Shown here: one piece after another, positions 37,134-47,041 of the stretch | Numbering within the stretch: the first letter of the stretch is position 1 | Layout: every line of letters begins with the position of its first letter | Assembly (NCBI GenBank): GCA_030062745.1 | Contig: CP099840.1 | Span: 682,001 to 746,000, forward strand | Length of the DNA stretch: 64,000 nucleotides | DNA from: Capitulum mitella | Lineage: Eukaryota > Arthropoda > Thecostraca > Pollicipedomorpha > Pollicipedidae | Reading direction: 5' to 3' | Translations under genes and position numbers: made by a program | Notes under the pieces: model-generated | The model's input: the letters and a program-made list of their open reading frames with translations, nothing else | Database searches by the model: none | Told to the model about the DNA's origin: nothing

Positions 37134-40100
37134 CTGCAGCGTGCCCTCCCGACCCAGCGTCCCCGCGAGGCTGGTCGAACACTGCCGAAACGGGAACGGA
37201 GGCTGGCGATGATAGGCTAAACATCAAGGCTAAACAAAAATACAGCATAACACACTGATAACATAAGGCTGATGACACACGCATACCAATGAAGTTCCTT
37301 TTTACTTTTCTTTTTGAAACTGTGATAATTCACCATGACTCACTTGGATCAGATAAAAAAGCGACTTATAGAAACGGTAAGAACCTTCGAAACCAATCAA
37401 AATCCTCAGCCCTGTTTGATTCACTGACACCTTCATTGCCGTCGCATCCCCGGTCGATCTGACCTGCGCCTCACTGACCTGGGTCTGGCTCTTCGGCACC
37501 TGGCCACTTTCCGGGGCAGACGTCTCCCTGGAGTGAGCCGGCGACTGGATGATGACGCTCTTCCTCCTGGCCGGCCGGACGGGGCTGACCTCCTCCCCCT
37601 CCTCCTGGCCCTGCTTCCCCGCCTCCCCAGCCGCCACCTCCGGAGACAGGCCGTCCACGTCCCCGGCCGAGGACGAGTCCTCCCAGCTGTCCTCGCCGGC
37701 CGGCCGAGAACTGACAGGGGGCGAGGAGCCGCCGCCGCCGGCCGCCGGCCCGCCGGACCGGACCGACGCGGCGCCGCCGTCGGCGGCCGACGAGCTCTCG
37801 TCCCAACTGCCGCTGTCGGCCGGCTCGCCCTCCTCTTCAATGGCGCCCTCCTTGGCCGACGTGGAGCGGTCGCTCCGAGCCGTTGTCGGCGGCTCCGACG
37901 ACACATTGTCCTCCTCGCACCAGCTGTTGATGCGGCGGCGGCGCGGCGGCGGCGGCGAGCTCGCCAGCACCGGCAGCGGCTCGGCCACGGAGACCAGCTC
38001 CACCGGCTGCGGGGCGGTCACTGCCGGCGACCTTTCCGGCAGAGACGCGGGAGTCTCCACACGGGTCACCGCCTGTGACTGCACTGCCTCCACCGACGCC
38101 ACGGAAGCCGCTTCGGGCGTGTCGGCAGACTCTATGGACAAAGGCTGCACCGCTGCTGATGACTTTTCGTCCGGAGGTCGTGGGACTTCTGCAGAGTGCT
38201 CGCTGTCACCCCAACTGTCAATCGATACAGGACCTTCCGTGGAACGGTTAGTCACCGCGATTTCGGCGATTCCTGAGGCGCCAGAGGCAGCGGGAAAGGC
38301 CGGGGCTATCGCGCCGTTCCTGGGGGGCGTACCGTTCCCTCTGTTGTCCCGAGGAGAGGTCACAACCTGCATAGCCGCCGTGCCTGAAGAGCAAGTCTCG
38401 TCGCTTTTGCCGCTCTTTTTCATCTTCCCGACAGACATAAAAACCTTGTCGACGTTCGGTTTGCACGTGCCGTTGTTGCTTGTGCTACGTGCGGAATCGC
38501 TCCAGCTGTCTTCGTCTTCATCTTTTAGCTCCTCAACCACAGCCTCGTCCAGTTTTTCCGTGTTTTCTTTTACCGCATCGTTACCACTGTGCGACTGGCC
38601 GCCCACGTTCAAGATCGAAGACTGGGCAGGCACGGCGGCAGAATCATCACTCCAGCTGTCCTCAGCGGCTAACAGTCCATGACTGGACACATTTGCTGTC
38701 GGATCAGCGGATCTGGATGGTCTGTTGGACATGCCGTTACTCGTGGTGCCGAAAGCAACACCAGCGGGAGGACTTGTGATAAGCTGGCTGGCCTTCGCCT
38801 TTTGTCCGGAGCTGCTCTGAGGCCTGCACTGGTCCTGCTGCGAGTCCAGGTCATCCAGAAGACAATCGTTCTCCGAAAACTCGAGGGATCCGGAGTTTGT
38901 TCCGTCCGCAGCAGACAGACTGCGTGGCGTCAGCGGCTTCGGTGCGGGCCGATCACCTGATTTCGCGTCAGACCGGCGCGCGGCCGTGCCTGGGCCGCCC
39001 TCGGCGACTCCAGCCTGACCCTGCTTCGCCGCAGCGGGCGCGGCCGGTAAAGAGCCTTGGTACCCCCAGCTGTCCTCTGCATCCGTCTGCTTCGCCGGAG
39101 CCGGGTCGGCCGCGGACCGGGGGAGGACGGGACTGACGTCCCCCCAGCTGTCCTCCTCCACTGCCCGCTTCACCGGAGCAGGCTCGGCGGAGGACTTCGG
39201 CAGCGCGGAGTCCACCTCACTTTCCCAGCTGCCTTCGTCTACGGAAGCTTGGGCAGCGGCCGAGGACGTAGCCGCCGGCTGGTCTTCGGCTAATGGTTTG
39301 GACGGGCCAGAATCAGCGCGTGACCGGCGTAACACGGGACTCGTGTCTCCCCAGCTGTCCTCTTCGGCTGGGTGTTCCACCAGATCAGTAGCGGAGTGTG
39401 ACTTGGGTGAAACGTGGCGGGCATCTCGTCGATTGGTTCTTCCGCTCGCCTGTTTTACATCAACAGGCTCTACAGATGGATTCGGCAATAGCGTGCTGGT
39501 GTCGTCTCCCCAGCTATCCTCCTCAGTAGTATCTTGTTTCGGGATTGCGAAAGGCTCCCTATTCGTATTCTTTACCCTATTCGTGTCTTCAGAGGATCGC
39601 GGCAAAACGGGACTGCCATCTCCCCAGCTGTCGTCTTCTTCGGATTTTTCCATTTCTGTGGCCTTCACGGTGGATCCCGGCGAACTTTTGGTCGTCGGCG
39701 TCTGCTTTGTACCACTATGATTCGACGTGGATCGACGCAAAATGGGGCTCACATCTCCCCAGCTGGTCTCCTTCGAGACGTGTTTTGGATCAGCGGGCTC
39801 AGCAGATGATCTGGGCAAAATGGGACTATCATCGTCTCCCCAGCTATCCTCGTCTTCAGAAGGCTCTGGATTCGTAGATGCCGCTGCGGATTTCCCCTTA
39901 CTCGTCTGCTGTGCATGAACCGAGTCTGCAGAAGACCTAGGAAGAGCCGGACTCAAATCCCCCCAGCTATCCTCAGCCTCGGCAGCATCAGTTTCGGCAG
40001 GTTCGGCATCGGATCTCAGCACGGCGTCGCCACCGCCGGAGCCATCCGCCACTTGTTCCCTGTTCACCGCTCCGTCAGGCGGCGACCGATAAGGAATGGG

Positions 40101-43100
40101 ACTAACATCGCCCCAGCTGGTGTCTTTTTCAGCCCGTCTACTGGCGCGTGATTTCTCAGTCCGTGGACCGGGACGGTCGTCGTCTTCACTCCAGCTGTTA
40201 CCGGCCTCCGCCGCGCCGACCTCCTCCCGACCACTGGCCAGGTTTCCAGATTTCTGTCGGTCGGGCTCGGTCCGCGAGGGACTCAAGACCGCGGCTGCCT
40301 CCTCTGATCCCGGCTCGGAGCCGCTCCAGCTGACAGAACCGCCCCGTCGGCGGATCGGACTCCCCGCGTCCCAGCTCTCAGACCGCTCCCGCCGCGGCGC
40401 GGCCCCGTCAGCGGCGCCGCCTCCTGCGCCGCGTCTGCCGCCGCGCGCCGCCGTCGCCGCCGAGCCGCCGCTCTCCGGAGAGAGCCGCCTGACGTCGCTG
40501 ACGCCACCGCCGTCGTGGGAGCGGGACGCGTCGCCGGCGGCATCCAGCCAACGGGCGGACGGCTTCGGCGGCGGTTCGTCCAGGAAACAGGCCGGCAGAG
40601 GAACAGAAGCCTGCCACACAGACAAACGGATCAGTTTTAGCTGAATCGAGTTCAGTTTTTTTGACTGAATCGTGTAATGATTATGTATTTAACCTTATGT
40701 ATGTATCATTGTTTTTACTGGCTTGTAACTGGTCGTCATAGTGTTAATAAACATGAACAGCCGGACAGTCTGAACTCTGTAGGGTGTACAGAGCGGTGGA
40801 GAGTGCCTGAATCACATGAACGCAGGGATCCGAAACAGAACGGTTATCTTTGAGGAAGCTCGTCAAGTCGACATGTCATTCCGGACTCGGACCGTCCTCC
40901 AGTGCACGGCGTTAAACCGACGAGACCGCGTCTGAGTCCGACTGACCTTGCGCGGCGGCGGCGCGAAGTTGAGCTCCTCGTCGTCACTCCACGAGTCCGA
41001 GTCGCCGCCGGCTGCCGGAGTCGTGGAGCGGGGTGCCGGTGTCGGGGTGCGGGGCGCCGGGGTCGGGGTGCGGGGTGCCGGTGTCGGGGTGCGCGGTCGG
41101 GGAGTCGGCACCCCGGCAGAGGAGACCGAGCCCCGACGCCGCACAGCCTGCGGCAAACGGACGACGGTGCCAGGATACAACACTAGGCATTAACGCTGCA
41201 CGCACCACATCAAGTCTAGGATATGGCTGCTGCTCACGGTGCTTTGTAGCGAATGCTCTGGTTTTCCGGTCAAGCAGGCATACGATCCTTTCGACTAAAC
41301 TGATAAGACTTCGAGAAGAAAGCGTTCGTGGCAACGTGGCAAAGTTCCGTCGTAAAAACATGGTACTGACCAGCACGCTAAACCATGACCAACGCACCCG
41401 TTTAAGTCGCCACCCACCTGCGTCCCGGTGTCGGGCGAGGTGGGCTGCTCCTGTGGAAACTCGTCCACGCTGAACATCTGGCTGAGGCTGCGGTGTCGCC
41501 GACTCAGCCGCCGGATCAGGCTCTGCACGCTGGGGAAGCCCTCGCTGGCGGCCAGCTCTCCCGCCGTGCGGCCTGGTCGGCGGCGGACGACGTCAGCTCG
41601 CTGGGTCACCATCACCGCAATCACGACCGAAACACCATCAGTGTCGAGTGTGTCACGCCTGTTCCACGGCCACTATCTCTAGCTTCCCGCACGATCTGCA
41701 ACCACTGTCTTCAGAGTTCCATCCCAGCAGTACGCCCAGAGCCCTTCCGTGACATGTGGCGTACGCCGGCCCACAGTCACCATCCATGCCTTCTAAGCTG
41801 GCCCATCACCGCCGCCCCTGTCGTTCTGCCTGACCAACCGCCACTGCCCCTGCCATTCCTTCCGACCCACCGTCACTGCCCCTGCCGTCCTGACTGACTG
41901 ACTGACCTGACCTGTCCCTGTGATCCGCTTGACCCACCATCACTGCTCCCACCATCCTACCTGGCCCATCATTGCTCCTACCCTCCAGCCAAACACACCG
42001 TCACCATGCCTGCCGTCTCTCCTGGCCCACCGTCACCGTCCCTGCAGTTCCGACCGACCCGCCGTCACCGTCCCTGCCGCCCCGCCTGACCCACCGTCGT
42101 TATCCGTGGCGGCCGGGTCTGCGCCGTTCTCGAGCAGCTCCGACACGAGGTCGGCGTGGCCCCGGCTGGCGGCCAGGTGGAGCGCCGTCCGGCCGGCCGG
42201 GTCGGCCGGGCCGAGCGCGGCGCCGTGCCGCAGCAGGGCCGCCGCCTGCTCCACGTGGCCGTGCAGGATGGCCAGGTGTAGCGGCGTGTGGCCGTCCTGA
42301 CGGGCACGGTACCATGTCACCGACACATGGCTGACGGACGTACGGGCCGGCGTCACGGACACACAGCTGACGGAAGTGCGGGCCCGTGTTGCCGACGCAA
42401 TACCGCGTTACAAAACAGGGCTACGAGATTACAAATAGAAGGCTCATGTATTACGAAACAGACGCTAAACGGCAAAGGTCACGTCCGCGAAAAGAAAGCC
42501 GGCTACATCGTCCAATTTAAAAGACAAGTCTACGGGGTTAGCAATATTTTTGACACGATCTGGGAATTAACATACGCCGTGAAACCAACCTCGCGGCGCG
42601 TGACCTTGTCGAGAAGTACCCACCGGGCTTTCCTTCCTGCAAAGCCAGCCAGCGCCCCCGCCACCGGCCCCGGCCCGGCGGCGGCCGGCGCGACTGACCT
42701 CATTGACCTGGTCCACGTTGGCGCCGTGCTGCAGCAGGACATCCAGCACCTGGCCGGAGCCGCGCCGCACGCTCACGTGCAGACCGTTCGCCTGTTTGTT
42801 GGCCACCTGGCTGGCGTTGGCCCCGCGTTCGAGCAGCAGGCGCACGGTGGCCACGCTGTCCGCCTCCACGGCCTGTCGGCGGCGGGCACGCGTCCGTGAC
42901 GTTACCCAGCTGTCACGTTTTGCCTATAACGCTTTCGGAGCTGATCTATTGCAAAAGACTACGTCGTGCATTGCGAGATGTCATACGGTGGTCTAACTTT
43001 CAAAGACCCAGCATCTTCGCAAAATCCTGGTAAGACCCAGCACAAAGGCCGTTTTGTGGGGTGAAACAGTGACAACGATATGTGAAAGGCACCAAAACTT

Positions 43101-44138
43101 GGCACAATTACTGCGGGTCCTGTCAAACTTGACCAGTGGTGTAAGCAAATGCAGTTTTACATCGTTCTGAAAACTGCCAGCACAATCCACATCAGAGAAA
43201 GACATACTCACGAAGTCACCAAGACGAATTCATAACCAAAATGACGAAAAGCCGCATTGCACATCACAAAATCGCCGATCAGCTCACCCTCCGTACTCGC
43301 CGGTGCCCACCTTGAGCAGCGGCGAGCAGCCCTGCTTGTCCTGCGCGTCGATCGGCAGCTGTCGGCTGAGCAGCAGCTCGGCCATCTCGCGGTGGCCTCT
43401 GGCGGCGGCCAGGTGCAGCAGAGAGCGGCCCTCGCGGTCCCTGGCCTGCACGCCGGCCAACGACTTGGCCGTGAGCGCCCGGACCCGCGCAACGTCTCCA
43501 TCCCAGACGGCCCGCTGCAGACCTGACAGCGACCTCTCCCGGCCCTCCAGCTGTGACCGGGCGGGGCAGGTCAGTGGCAATGATGTTGGTTGATTGTATC
43601 AGCCTCATCTGCGATGGGCTACGATGTTCGGCCAACCAACATGAGTCCAGTTTCCTGGTACAAAAAAAAAATTTGGTGCCCAATAAACGACAATGATTGT
43701 TCTGTGATTTCATTTAGATCAGAGGGACAACGGTTACACTATGGGCACATCACCGAAAATTGTTCAAACACATTCAGCCCTTTAGTTACACCGCCTACAC
43801 CGGAGGCATAACATAACCCAACAACCTAACAGGTATTCGGAATCCAGGATGCAATATTTCACATGAGTAGCATTATTGTACAGTTCCTCTGATTAGACCA
43901 ATACATCAAATACACCACACGCCTACAAATCACTGCAGCTCTTCGCTCCTGTTTCACCGGGTCGGAGGATGCTCACGTCGTAGGCGGCGGGCCGGGCGGC
44001 GGTGTCGGGGCCGCCGGCAGAGGTTCGGGCGCCGTCCCCGCCGCCGTCGGAGCCCGTCGACGACGCTCCGTCCGCCGACGCTGCCGACTGGCTGGCCGAG
44101 CGGCCGGCCTTGGTCAGGCGCGAGAGCACCTTCCGCAT
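20149..44138 (-). CDS. ANKRD26-like ankyrin-repeat/coiled-coil protein, 17 exons
   Basis: Exons on the minus strand, in order: 44138-43977, 43550-43311, 42872-42699, 42296-42095, 41572-41418, 41147-40947, 40610-37479, 37133-36304, 27547-27459, 27177-27074, 26725-26600, 26271-24525, 24303-24098, 23791-23644, 23479-21917, 20593-20491, 20330-20149. Every junction matches in phase and uses GT-AG. The product is about 3,120 residues: a short basic N-terminus, about five ankyrin repeats, a huge Ser-rich region with DSW motifs, then coiled coil. Vertebrate ANKRD26 (about 1,700 residues, basal-body distal appendages) has the same order and a similar first repeat context. A centriole or ciliary role is inference. 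Exon 12 needs a +1 shift at 24951. Weakest borders: the exon 14/15 intron, the exon 10 acceptor and the last exon. Intron 8 (8.8 kb) hosts the cyclophilin gene. Confidence 0.65.
20594..21665. repeat. 52-bp satellite array in intron 15, about 20 copies
   Basis: Plus-strand units read approximately ACACCGGTCACACTC, then GAGACACCACGCATCACC, then AACTGACAACAGCCG. Copies differ by point changes and small deletions (worst around 21,100-21,240). The array starts directly at the exon 16 acceptor, and its units include a near copy of that acceptor and the first exon bases (CCAAACTGACA on the plus strand). There are no unique spacers. Confidence 0.9.
24111..24173 (-). repeat. 21-bp coding repeat, three copies
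   Basis: Three near-perfect 21-bp units inside exon 13 encode the heptad AELAQLQ, so one coiled-coil heptad has been tandemly copied without breaking frame. Confidence 0.85.
27168..27390. repeat. 74-bp repeat, three copies, overlapping exon 10 acceptor
   Basis: GACACCGCGTC recurs at about 27168, 27242 and 27315 within units of 73-74 bp that also share CCTGACGGCAGACACCGTCA. The first unit contains the acceptor and first bases of ANKRD26-like exon 10, so the intron carries extra acceptor-like copies. Confidence 0.8.
27548..31298. other. Part of intron 8 holding the unseen 5' end of the cyclophilin gene
   Basis: AT-richer sequence without an exon I can defend. The nested plus-strand gene must begin here, because its first visible exon starts at an acceptor and has no early ATG. 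A stretch around 28,340-28,400 (GGGGCGCAGCCAGGATTTTG) looks like debris of a common repeat. Confidence 0.5.
31299..35404 (+). CDS. Long disordered protein with C-terminal cyclophilin PPIase domain (5' partial)
   Basis: Exons 31299-33751, 34194-34326, 34622-34766, 34899-35035 and 35324-35404 join in phase to at least 982 residues; the true start lies upstream. The first 815 or so residues are low complexity: a helical opening ([20 protein letters not shown]), a block around [19 protein letters not shown], Lys/Glu-rich sequence, then Pro/Arg repeats of the SPARNQP type. The last 165 residues are a full cyclophilin A-like domain starting [17 protein letters not shown] across the first junction. 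FHRVIPRF keeps the catalytic Arg and Phe; [15 protein letters not shown] and WLDGK are present. Two active-site positions differ (Met to Val after RF, and KHV to KNV), so activity may be reduced. Proline isomerisation of a partner is expected for the family; the partner is unknown. It lies nested in intron 8 of the ANKRD26-like gene on the other strand. Confidence 0.85.
35510..35515 (+). terminator. Poly(A) signal AATAAA of the cyclophilin gene
   Basis: Canonical AATAAA 106 bp after the stop codon, a usual distance for a short 3' UTR. Confidence 0.6.
35516..36303. other. Remainder of intron 8, nothing seen
   Basis: AT-rich, no exon or repeat recognised. It lies between the cyclophilin poly(A) signal and the exon 8 donor of the minus-strand gene. 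Confidence 0.6.
37479..41147 (-). CDS. ANKRD26-like gene, exons 6-7 (disordered DSW-repeat region)
   Basis: Exon 6 (67 residues) has repeats of the type APRTPTP and ends with [19 protein letters not shown]. Exon 7 is 3,132 bp (1,044 residues), with no cysteine-rich or globular block. It repeats a motif of the form (E/D)DSWGD-x-SP-x-L-x-RS about 18 times, at first every 25-40 residues and then in looser forms such as DSWSDD, NSWCEE and GSWDES. Tryptophan is almost confined to these motifs. Tryptophan between acidic residues in disordered chains often serves as a short binding motif, for example for kinesin light chain. The partner here is unknown. Confidence 0.75.
41418..44138 (-). CDS. ANKRD26-like gene, exons 1-5 (ankyrin repeats)
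   Basis: Exon 1 gives [20 protein letters not shown] and a Gly/Ser-rich stretch (54 residues), ending at GAC|GTGAGC. Exons 2-5 encode about five ankyrin repeats: [19 protein letters not shown] in exon 2, a repeat spanning the exon 2/3 junction ([20 protein letters not shown]), [16 protein letters not shown] and [16 protein letters not shown] in exon 4, and a last one across exon 4/5 ([23 protein letters not shown]). Repeats broken across junctions restore the consensus exactly, which supports the splice calls. Exon 5 then leaves the ankyrin fold with a basic [15 protein letters not shown] segment. Confidence 0.8.
41880..42094. repeat. About 34-bp degenerate repeat derived from the exon 4 donor
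   Basis: Plus-strand units of the form CTGACCCACCGTCACTGCCC with CTGCCGTCC follow one another up to the exon 4 boundary at 42095. On the coding strand each unit contains GACGGTGGGTCAG, the exon 4 donor with its flank. Several near-identical donors therefore lie in a row in intron 4. Confidence 0.8.
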
Positions 44139-44172
44139 GGCGGCGCGTCACGGGAGGCGGCCGCCCGGGCCG

Positions 44173-44333
44173 TCCATCCCTGCAACAGACGCCGGACAGG
44201 GCTGCAGCAGACGCCGGACAGGGCTGCAACAGACGCCGGACAGGGCTGCAACAGACGCCGGACAGTCTGCTGCAACAGACGCCGGACAGTCTGCTGCAAC
44301 AGACGCCGGACAGGGCTGCAACAGACAGCCTGC
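44173..44333. repeat. 22-bp repeat just upstream of the ANKRD26-like start codon
   Basis: About seven units of CAGACGCCGGACAGGGCTGC type, some with GTCTGCTGCAA ends, begin 35 bp upstream of the ATG at 44138 and so lie in the 5' UTR or promoter. Confidence 0.85.
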
Positions 44334-45942
44334 TGACAGGGCCAGCAGACTCTGAAGCCCAGCCTGCTGAAGCCGACCCTGAAGCCCGAGGTTCTGAAAC
44401 CTGACTGTGTGGTGCAACAGTAACGCGGTTAGGAGCTACCAGTCCAGGGAGCACAATGAGAGAACCTTAACGGGACGTGGCTCGAATGTTATTCGTCTGT
44501 CGATTCCTAATCTTGTCCATCGCCCGATAAAATTCGCACTGAAACACTGGCGAGAGCTCGCCGTCCACGTAGTCCTTCCTAATTATAAAAGTATATTGAT
44601 ATTATTTTGATTCGCCAAGCCCGACATGACAGCCAAAGCGCTGCCCCACAAACCAATAGGCAGACGGAGAGCACTGTATCGAGTCAAGATGGTAGCGACA
44701 GCAACATTTTGGGGGTGTCTCTTGCATTAAGGCATACACTAACACGCCATGCATAGCGCTCGCACCAACACAAACACAACGGTAGACGTTTTCACTCAGG
44801 TTGGATAACCGCCTTGTTTGCTTTGATATAGTTTTCGTGAGAAAAGGCTGCTGTTATCTCGGAAAATAAATGACTCACATGCCAAACGAGGTCAAAACGG
44901 TGCAAAACTTTGTAGTTGTTTGGGTGCTTTGAGAGCCTTAATTACAGGTATCTGCAACTGGACATATTGACAATAAAATTCATGGTATTCTACGTGTTGG
45001 ACGTGCAGTGACAATGCCATCTCGCTGTCCCGATTTATTCAGAAATGTTCTGCCGGTAACGAGGACAGCGATCCGGATTCCCATTTCCCACAATCCAGTA
45101 AGAAATCCTAAGCAAAGCGCGTAACTGTTTATATATCTGAACAAAGCAACAGTGAACGGACAAATCATACGTATGATGCACGGTACGCGGTCGCGAGAAC
45201 AGTCAGGATGTGGCATATATGACTGGGTAATAGAATAAGCACGTTAAAATGACGCGAATAACACATAAACGGCTTTATGCCACCCTGCAAAACACGTACT
45301 GTCTTATTGTCAAAACACGTATGGCTTCTATGAGATACCAAAACACGGAGAAACTCCAATAAACTCAATAAGGACGAAATGCAGAATCCCGCAGGAACAA
45401 TACACAATTACGTTTCTCAAACGAAATAAAACTGGCACGATGAATAGTAACTTCGAATGCATTGGCTTTCAACGCTGGATAACCAGTTGCGCACCGCCAT
45501 AACACAACAAAGTTCACGGATCACGGGAATCAGTCGCTACAGTAAACACCTGGCATCAGCAGACGACAGGCAAAATGCCAAGTTTCGGCTTATTCCACAT
45601 ACGACATATTACGCCGACAGCGCCCACAGGCATGCATGGTTCCACCCACTAATCACACACCGCTGGACGCTGTTCGCGGGTCGCAGAGCGTGCGTCCCTC
45701 GAGACGAGCTCGGCCGGCCCCGAGAGCCGGCTAGAGGTCTGACCGGACTGTCCACCGCGACGGAGACTCGGCCAACCCACGCTACATCTCGACCGGCCCC
45801 GAGAGCCGGCTGGAGGTCTGACCGGACTGTCCACCGCGACGGAGACTCGGCCAACCCACGCTACATCTCGGCCGGGCCCGAGCGTGAGCCACGGGGACTG
45901 AATGAGCCATCCCACTACGACGGTAGCCAGACCGACTTCTGC
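44334..45942. other. Gap between DMC1 and the ANKRD26-like gene
   Basis: No exon is recognised. The left part is mixed-composition non-coding DNA; the right end holds the 79-bp duplication. The 3' UTR of DMC1 and the promoter of the ANKRD26-like gene must both lie here. Confidence 0.5.
45716..45888. repeat. 79-bp tandem duplication next to DMC1
   Basis: Two almost identical 79-bp units (GAGAGCCGGCT ... CGCTACATCTCG) and a partial third lie about 60 bp beyond the DMC1 stop codon, in its likely 3' UTR. Confidence 0.9.
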
Positions 45943-46975
45943 TTACTCCTTGGCGTCGGCGACGCCGCCCGGCGTGATGGCGAACGTGGCCTCCGACTCG
46001 GGCAGGTCGGGGCTGTCGTAGATCTTGGCGATGCGCACCTCGCCGCGTCCCTTGCGCAGCGAGAGTCGCGTGGTGGAGGCGTGCGCCAGGATGTGGCCGC
46101 CCACTGGCTTCTTGGGGTCGGCCTGGAACGACATGGCCGCGCCGGGGTCGGCCGTCATCTGGTTGGTGAGGAACACAGCCACGTTGTACTCTTCAGGAGA
46201 TCTTCTGCAAGCGTGACAGCATTTGCGCCAGCTTCTGCTGCCGGTCGGCCAGCTCGCCGCGACCGCTGAAGTCGACGCGAAACAGCGCCATGATGCTGTC
46301 AACGATCAGCAGCTTGAACACGCCGGCCTCCTCGTGCAGCTTGGCGGCCACCATGTCCATCAGCTCATACTGGTGCTCGCTGGTGTAGGCTCGCGCGTAC
46401 AACACGTTGTCCAGCATGGCGCTCTGGTCGAGGTTGAAGCGGTCGGCGATCGGGCGCAGCCGGTCCGGCCGGAACGTGTTCTCGGTGTCGATGAAGATGA
46501 TCTTGCCGCCGCTGTAGCCGTTCTCGCCGGGCAGCTGGGCGGTGACACAGAGCGTGTGCGACAGCTGCGTCTTGCCGGTGCGGAACTCGCCGAATGCCTC
46601 CGTGATGGACATGGACTCGAGGCCGCCGCCCATCAACTTGTCCAGCTCCTGACTGCCGGTCGAGATGCGGAACACGCATTTGCGCTTGTCGCTGAACTCC
46701 AGCGCCGTGACGAAGCCGTCGCTGAGGAGTTTACAGCACGCTTCCTTCACCTTGTCCACCTTGGCCTCGCTCAGGCCCTTGATGGCACACAGTTTTTTCT
46801 TCGTGGCCATCTGGATTCCTTTCAGGGTGCAGATGCCAGCGCTCTTGAGCTTTTTTATGTCAGCAGCATTGATGCCATGGTTCTGCAGCACGTCGACGTC
46901 CAAGAAGAAGTCATCATCGTCACTGACTTCCTGCACCTCAGCGCCTTCAATCGCTTCCTGCTCCTCCGGGAACAT
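45943..46975 (-). CDS. DMC1: DMC1 meiotic recombinase, single exon with one +1 shift
   Basis: RecA-family strand-exchange protein that assembles on ssDNA at meiotic double-strand breaks and pairs homologues. Apart from one base it reads as 343 residues (vertebrate DMC1 is 340). An acidic N-terminus is followed by the helix-hairpin-helix domain (about 29-85), then the ATPase core with Walker A GEFRTGKT (129-136) and Walker B LLIVD (222-226). The L2 loop has [20 protein letters not shown], which is DMC1-type rather than RAD51-type, and the end is GVADAKE. The start MFPEEQ at 46975 was preferred over an in-frame ATG 36 bp upstream because it gives the usual length. After ...LQKIS the frame meets TGA; skipping the T (46195) continues exactly as EEYNVAVF. 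No intron interrupts the gene, which is unusual for DMC1. It is a frameshifting gene, a recent retro-pseudogene, or an assembly error. Confidence 0.93.
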
Positions 46976-47041
46976 AGTGAGATGCCAAGGGGACCTAGGT
47001 GGGAGCAACACAATGCGGATGAGTGGTCAAGGACGGTGATT

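Noticed and set aside
37549-38682. 377-residue plus-strand frame
   Set aside because: Antisense shadow of ANKRD26-like exon 7; the minus frame carries the DSW repeats and phase-matched splice sites.
42703-42996. 97-residue plus-strand frame over the ankyrin exons
   Set aside because: Shadow of ANKRD26-like exon 3 on the opposite strand.
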